DNA from: Spirochaetaceae bacterium
Lineage (GTDB): Bacteria > Spirochaetota > Spirochaetia > B11-G9
Length of the DNA stretch: 7,080 bases
NCBI GenBank assembly: GCA_030633365.1
Contig: DAOVSY010000157.1
Coordinates: 1-7,080 of the forward strand
Reading direction: 5' to 3'
Shown here: piece by piece, positions 5,457-7,080 of the stretch
How positions within the stretch are numbered: position 1 is the first letter of the stretch
Layout: every line of letters starts with the position of its first letter
Program-made: the position numbers and the translations under genes
Notes under the pieces: model-generated
Told to the model about the DNA's origin: nothing
The model's database searches: none
Seen by the model: only the letters and a program-made list of their open reading frames with translations

Positions 5457-7080
5457 ATGGTTATACTTGGACAGACAAAAATTAAAGATGCATTCGATAC
5501 TTATCCGGATATAAAGGATACTTTGATAGGACTTTCTCCTAAATATGAAAAGTTAAATAATAAGCTTATTTTTACAACAGTAGGTAAATGGGCAACTTTT
5601 AATGATATTGCTAAAATGGGAAGTCTTTCCATTTGTGAAATATTACATACCCTCAATGAGCAAACAGGAAATATGGGTGAGCTGGAAAGGGTTTTTCCTG
5701 AATGTATAAAAGCTGCTCCTGAAATTAAAAAGACAGAACCCTCTCCTTTATGGATGGATTCTATAAATCAGTTTATTGTTATGGATGTAAGAGACAGGAA
5801 TGATTTCTTTTTTACAGATATAATAAAGCGTCTAAAAGAATTAAAAGAAGGAAATGCTCTCCAGGTAATTAATTCCTTCTATCCGGCTCCAATAATTGGA
5901 ATGCTTGAAGAAGAAGGTTATGAGCAGTATGTTGAGACAAAATCAGCAGAAGAATTCCGGTTAAATATTAAATATAAAGAATTACCTGACCCTTCAGACT
6001 GGCGGGACAAAAAAGAAGAGTTTGAAGAATTTGATGTAAGAAGCAGTAAGGAAGATCCTTTTGGTGCGATTATAAAGAAAGCTGGAGAAACCCCTGAAGG
6101 CAGTGGATTCAAGCTTGTACAAAAATTTGAACCAATTCCACTTATTAATATGCTCGAACCTATGGGGTTTGAACACGAGACCGTAGAAATTGGTTATTTT
6201 GAGTTCCATGTTTACTTTTACAAAGTAAGAGAAATTGTCAAGAAAAAAATGGATCAGTCAGATCATAGAATTCCTGTTGTAATACAAACAGCAACGCCTG
6301 TAGTTGTCCCCATAATAATGCGTTTGCTAAAGTCGGAAAGGCTTATGAATGCCATTAGAATTGATGAATTAAAAATTTGGAAAGAAACAGAAAAACATAT
6401 GGCCTGGGTTGCCAATGGTAAAGCGGATATAACTTTTTCTGCCATAGCAGCAGCGGCAAAACTGTATTTAACAGGAAATGATCTCAAAATGGCATCAGTT
6501 GATATCTGGGATAATTTCTATCTTCTTACCAGGGATTATAGAGCTTCAAAATTTTCCGATCTAAAAGGGCATGAAATTTATATTCCTCTTTACAAGGAAG
6601 CTCCTCCCTATGCAATTACAGCATACTTAATGAAAAAGAAGGGTGAAAATCCGGATGATTACAGTTTTAATTTTGGAAACCCATTTGGAAGACCGGAAGA
6701 GTTTAAGGACCAGTTTATTAGAGGTGACATTGATACAGTTCTACTACGTGAACCGGAAGCAAGCTTTGCTCTTCATGGAGCAGGGAATGCAGCTATGGTA
6801 GCAATATCCTATGCAGATATTTGGAATGAAATCCATCCAGGGTCTGGAATGCTGCCTAATGCCGGGCTTATTTTTAAAGGGGAATTTGCAAAAGAACATC
6901 CGGAAGCTGTCAAATTGTTAATGGAAGAACTTAAAATTGCAGTTGATTATATAAATGAAAATCCAAAAGATACAGCAAATCAGTCTTATGATTTAATGGG
7001 TGGGAGTGTGGAAGGTCTGGATCTTTTCCTTGAGAGAGTTACTTACCGGCATGAGCCCAGTGTAAATGTTATAGAACCTA
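5457..7080 (+). CDS. Fused DUF1858 - DUF2249 - DUF2249 - substrate-binding-fold protein (3' end outside window)
   Basis: 541 residues are visible and the frame is still open at the window edge. Residues about 5-72 resemble DUF1858 (PF08984): LSPKYEKLNN, then TVGKWATFNDIAKMG and a helix ending in LHTLNEQTG. Residues about 106-174 and 190-258 are two copies of a DUF2249-like domain (PF10006), each with a DVR opening, an EG turn and a FxPxPxIxML core. Residues 271-541 resemble the NMT1/SsuA/TauA substrate-binding fold: VIQTATPVVVPI, NGKADITFSAIAAA (320-333), DLKGHEIYIPLYKEAPPY (368-385), RGDIDTVLLREPEASF (422-437), then FAKEHPEAVKLLME. Only the last part of that fold should be missing. There is no signal peptide, lipobox or membrane segment, so the protein should be cytoplasmic, which is unusual for this fold. 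The domain names are from memory of the families and were not searched. Function unknown; ligand sensing, ligand hand-over or an enzyme activity are all possible. Confidence 0.82.
   Translation, partial: MVILGQTKIKDAFDTYPDIKDTLIGLSPKYEKLNNKLIFTTVGKWATFNDIAKMGSLSICEILHTLNEQTGNMGELERVFPECIKAAPEIKKTEPSPLWMDSINQFIVMDVRDRNDFFFTDIIKRLKELKEGNALQVINSFYPAPIIGMLEEEGYEQYVETKSAEEFRLNIKYKELPDPSDWRDKKEEFEEFDVRSSKEDPFGAIIKKAGETPEGSGFKLVQKFEPIPLINMLEPMGFEHETVEIGYFEFHVYFYKVREIVKKKMDQSDHRIPVVIQTATPVVVPIIMRLLKSERLMNAIRIDELKIWKETEKHMAWVANGKADITFSAIAAAAKLYLTGNDLKMASVDIWDNFYLLTRDYRASKFSDLKGHEIYIPLYKEAPPYAITAYLMKKKGENPDDYSFNFGNPFGRPEEFKDQFIRGDIDTVLLREPEASFALHGAGNAAMVAISYADIWNEIHPGSGMLPNAGLIFKGEFAKEHPEAVKLLMEELKIAVDYINENPKDTANQSYDLMGGSVEGLDLFLERVTYRHEPSVNVIEP

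Noticed and set aside
5918..6487. Minus-strand open frames under the fused-protein gene (5918-6112, 5994-6209, 6263-6487)
   Set aside because: They are antisense to a continuous frame whose tandem DUF2249 copies and binding-fold motifs are convincing, and the antisense translations look like low-complexity shadows.
6267..7080. Thi5-type HMP synthase or an ordinary exported nitrate/taurine binding protein
   Set aside because: There is no cysteine in residues 271-541, so the cysteine-rich motif of Thi5 is absent. The lack of a signal peptide and the three N-terminal domains argue against a standard exported binding protein.

Overview
This window is AT-rich bacterial DNA. It has strong AGGAGG-type ribosome binding sites, tightly packed genes and a clostridial-type 2[4Fe-4S] ferredoxin. 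Together these suggest an anaerobic Gram-positive-like bacterium, such as a member of the Bacillota in the broad sense (Clostridia or Halanaerobiales type). That placement is an inference from style and gene content; there is no rRNA or other marker here to fix the taxon.

Region 1 (1-4091, + strand) is an ABC importer operon of the BMP/simple-sugar type. It holds the C-terminal end of a BMP-family substrate-binding lipoprotein, a double-domain ATPase, and two BPD_transp_2 permeases. The gene order and families match the purine nucleoside importers known as NupNOPQ/YufNOPQ, Rns and Pnr. A hairpin lies between the binding-protein gene and the ATPase gene and probably trims readthrough, so that more binding protein than membrane complex is made. 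The ATPase and the two permease genes are coupled by a 1-nt gap and a 1-nt overlap.

Region 2 (4095-5156, - strand) is one gene for a 353-residue GNAT-type acetyltransferase with a second, unassigned C-terminal half. It converges on the transporter operon with only 3 nt between the stop codons. Its promoter-like sequence sits so close to the ATG that the transcript is predicted to be leaderless.

Region 3 (5157-5274) is a compact divergent promoter region. It has one good promoter in each direction and a palindrome at the predicted start of the rightward transcript.

Region 4 (5275-7080, + strand) is a second operon and the most interesting part of the window. It has a 58-residue 2[4Fe-4S] ferredoxin with an extra cysteine after each cluster motif. 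Five nt further on is a large protein that runs off the window. This protein joins a DUF1858-like domain, two tandem DUF2249-like domains, and a substrate-binding-protein fold of the NMT1/SsuA/TauA type, with no signal peptide. The binding fold is therefore predicted to be in the cytoplasm and attached to redox- or sulfur-associated domains, next to an electron carrier. Its function is unknown.

No tRNA, rRNA, CRISPR array, insertion sequence or phage gene was seen. There is no gene-free stretch longer than 300 bases.
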